Of a stretch of DNA of 41,351 bases, positions 41,201-41,351 are shown piece after piece (the first letter of the stretch is position 1; each line of letters opens with the position of its first letter). The DNA is from an uncultured Eubacteriales bacterium (GTDB taxonomy: Bacteria > Bacillota > Clostridia > Oscillospirales > Oscillospiraceae). The notes under the pieces are model-generated. The model saw nothing but the letters and a program-made list of their open reading frames with translations. It was not told where the DNA came from and ran no database searches. Location: positions 1 through 41,351 of the forward strand of contig URDK01000012.1 of assembly GCA_900546485.1 (NCBI GenBank). Direction: 5' to 3'. Position numbers and translations under genes: made by a program.

Positions 41201-41262
41201 AACGACACATGAATGCGGCCCTGGTTTACGCCATTTTTGCGATAACTGGCGGCACATTTTAA
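41197..41262 (+). pseudogene. Truncated DUF2871-like membrane protein gene
   Basis: Only 21 codons: MKRHMNAALVYAIFAITGGTF, then TAA. This matches the first helix of DUF2871 proteins, which continue with a YREFTKFN-type segment and about 100 further residues. The ATG overlaps the upstream stop, as in an intact operon, but the rest is absent and a terminator follows within 30 bases. A deletion at about 41260 is the simplest explanation; a separate small protein is possible. The DUF2871 match is from memory of the family pattern. Confidence 0.55.
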
Positions 41263-41285
41263 TTGGATAGTCAACAAAATAAAGC

Positions 41286-41319
41286 GGCCTCCTGCGATAT
41301 TTTACTATGGCAGGAGGCC
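41286..41319 (+). terminator. Terminator of the TetR cassette
   Basis: Ten-base arms (41286-41295, 41310-41319) with a 14-base loop, followed by AATGTCTATATTTTT. Confidence 0.8.
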
Positions 41320-41351
41320 AATGTCTATATTTTTGCCGCCCGGCGGGCGGT

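Noticed and set aside
1..41351. tRNA, rRNA, CRISPR arrays, intact insertion sequences or phage genes
   Set aside because: Looked for on both strands; no cloverleaf, repeat-spacer pattern, transposase or integrase was recognised.

Overview
The window looks like a piece of chromosome from a GC-rich anaerobic member of the Clostridia, most plausibly an Oscillospiraceae-type gut bacterium. The evidence is four-subunit ferredoxin-linked 2-oxoacid oxidoreductases, a HadA/FldA-like CoA-transferase, Gram-positive ribosome binding sites, lipoproteins with clean lipoboxes and a CsoR/CopA/CopZ operon. No rRNA, tRNA, CRISPR array or intact insertion sequence was seen. The taxonomic placement is an inference.

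Region by region. 1-1903 (+): 3' end of a DJ-1/PfpI-like gene and an N-acyl-D-amino-acid deacylase. 1954-2733: a cysteine-rich orphan (-) and a small conserved protein (+), divergently transcribed. 2790-13005 is a 2-hydroxyacid/2-oxoacid block: a D-2-hydroxyacid dehydrogenase and a family III CoA-transferase (-), a divergent GntR regulator (+), then a minus-strand operon (MFS carrier, ferredoxin, alpha, beta and gamma subunits of a VOR-type oxidoreductase, Na+/solute symporter), and a divergent LarA-like nickel racemase (+). 13027-16930 (-): an ECF sigma factor, a membrane-anchored probable anti-sigma factor, and two lipoproteins, one with an alpha/beta hydrolase domain. 17098-22979 (-): a second VOR-type operon preceded by a PanE-like reductase and an acetyl-CoA hydrolase-type CoA-transferase, and its upstream GntR/FCD regulator. 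23117-26793 (-): copper homeostasis operon csoR-copA-copZ with a textbook CsoR promoter. 26839-35936 (-): an oligopeptide-type ABC transporter in which the membrane subunit and both ATPases carry large extra domains, followed by a divergent ApbE-like membrane protein. 36329-39202 (-): an M16 metallopeptidase of the PreP type. 39391-41319 (+): a TetR cassette with two operators and three membrane-protein genes, the last one truncated.

How it may work together. The central 20 kb could import 2-hydroxy or 2-oxo acids, interconvert hydroxyacid stereoisomers (LarA-like), oxidise or reduce between hydroxy and oxo acids (D-2-hydroxyacid dehydrogenase, PanE-like), oxidatively decarboxylate oxo acids to acyl-CoA with reduction of ferredoxin (two VOR-type complexes), and move CoA between acids (two unrelated CoA-transferases). 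The 2-hydroxyacyl-CoA dehydratase and its activator, normal partners of HadA/FldA-type transferases, are absent here. The Opp-like transporter and M16 peptidase fit peptide and amino-acid fermentation.
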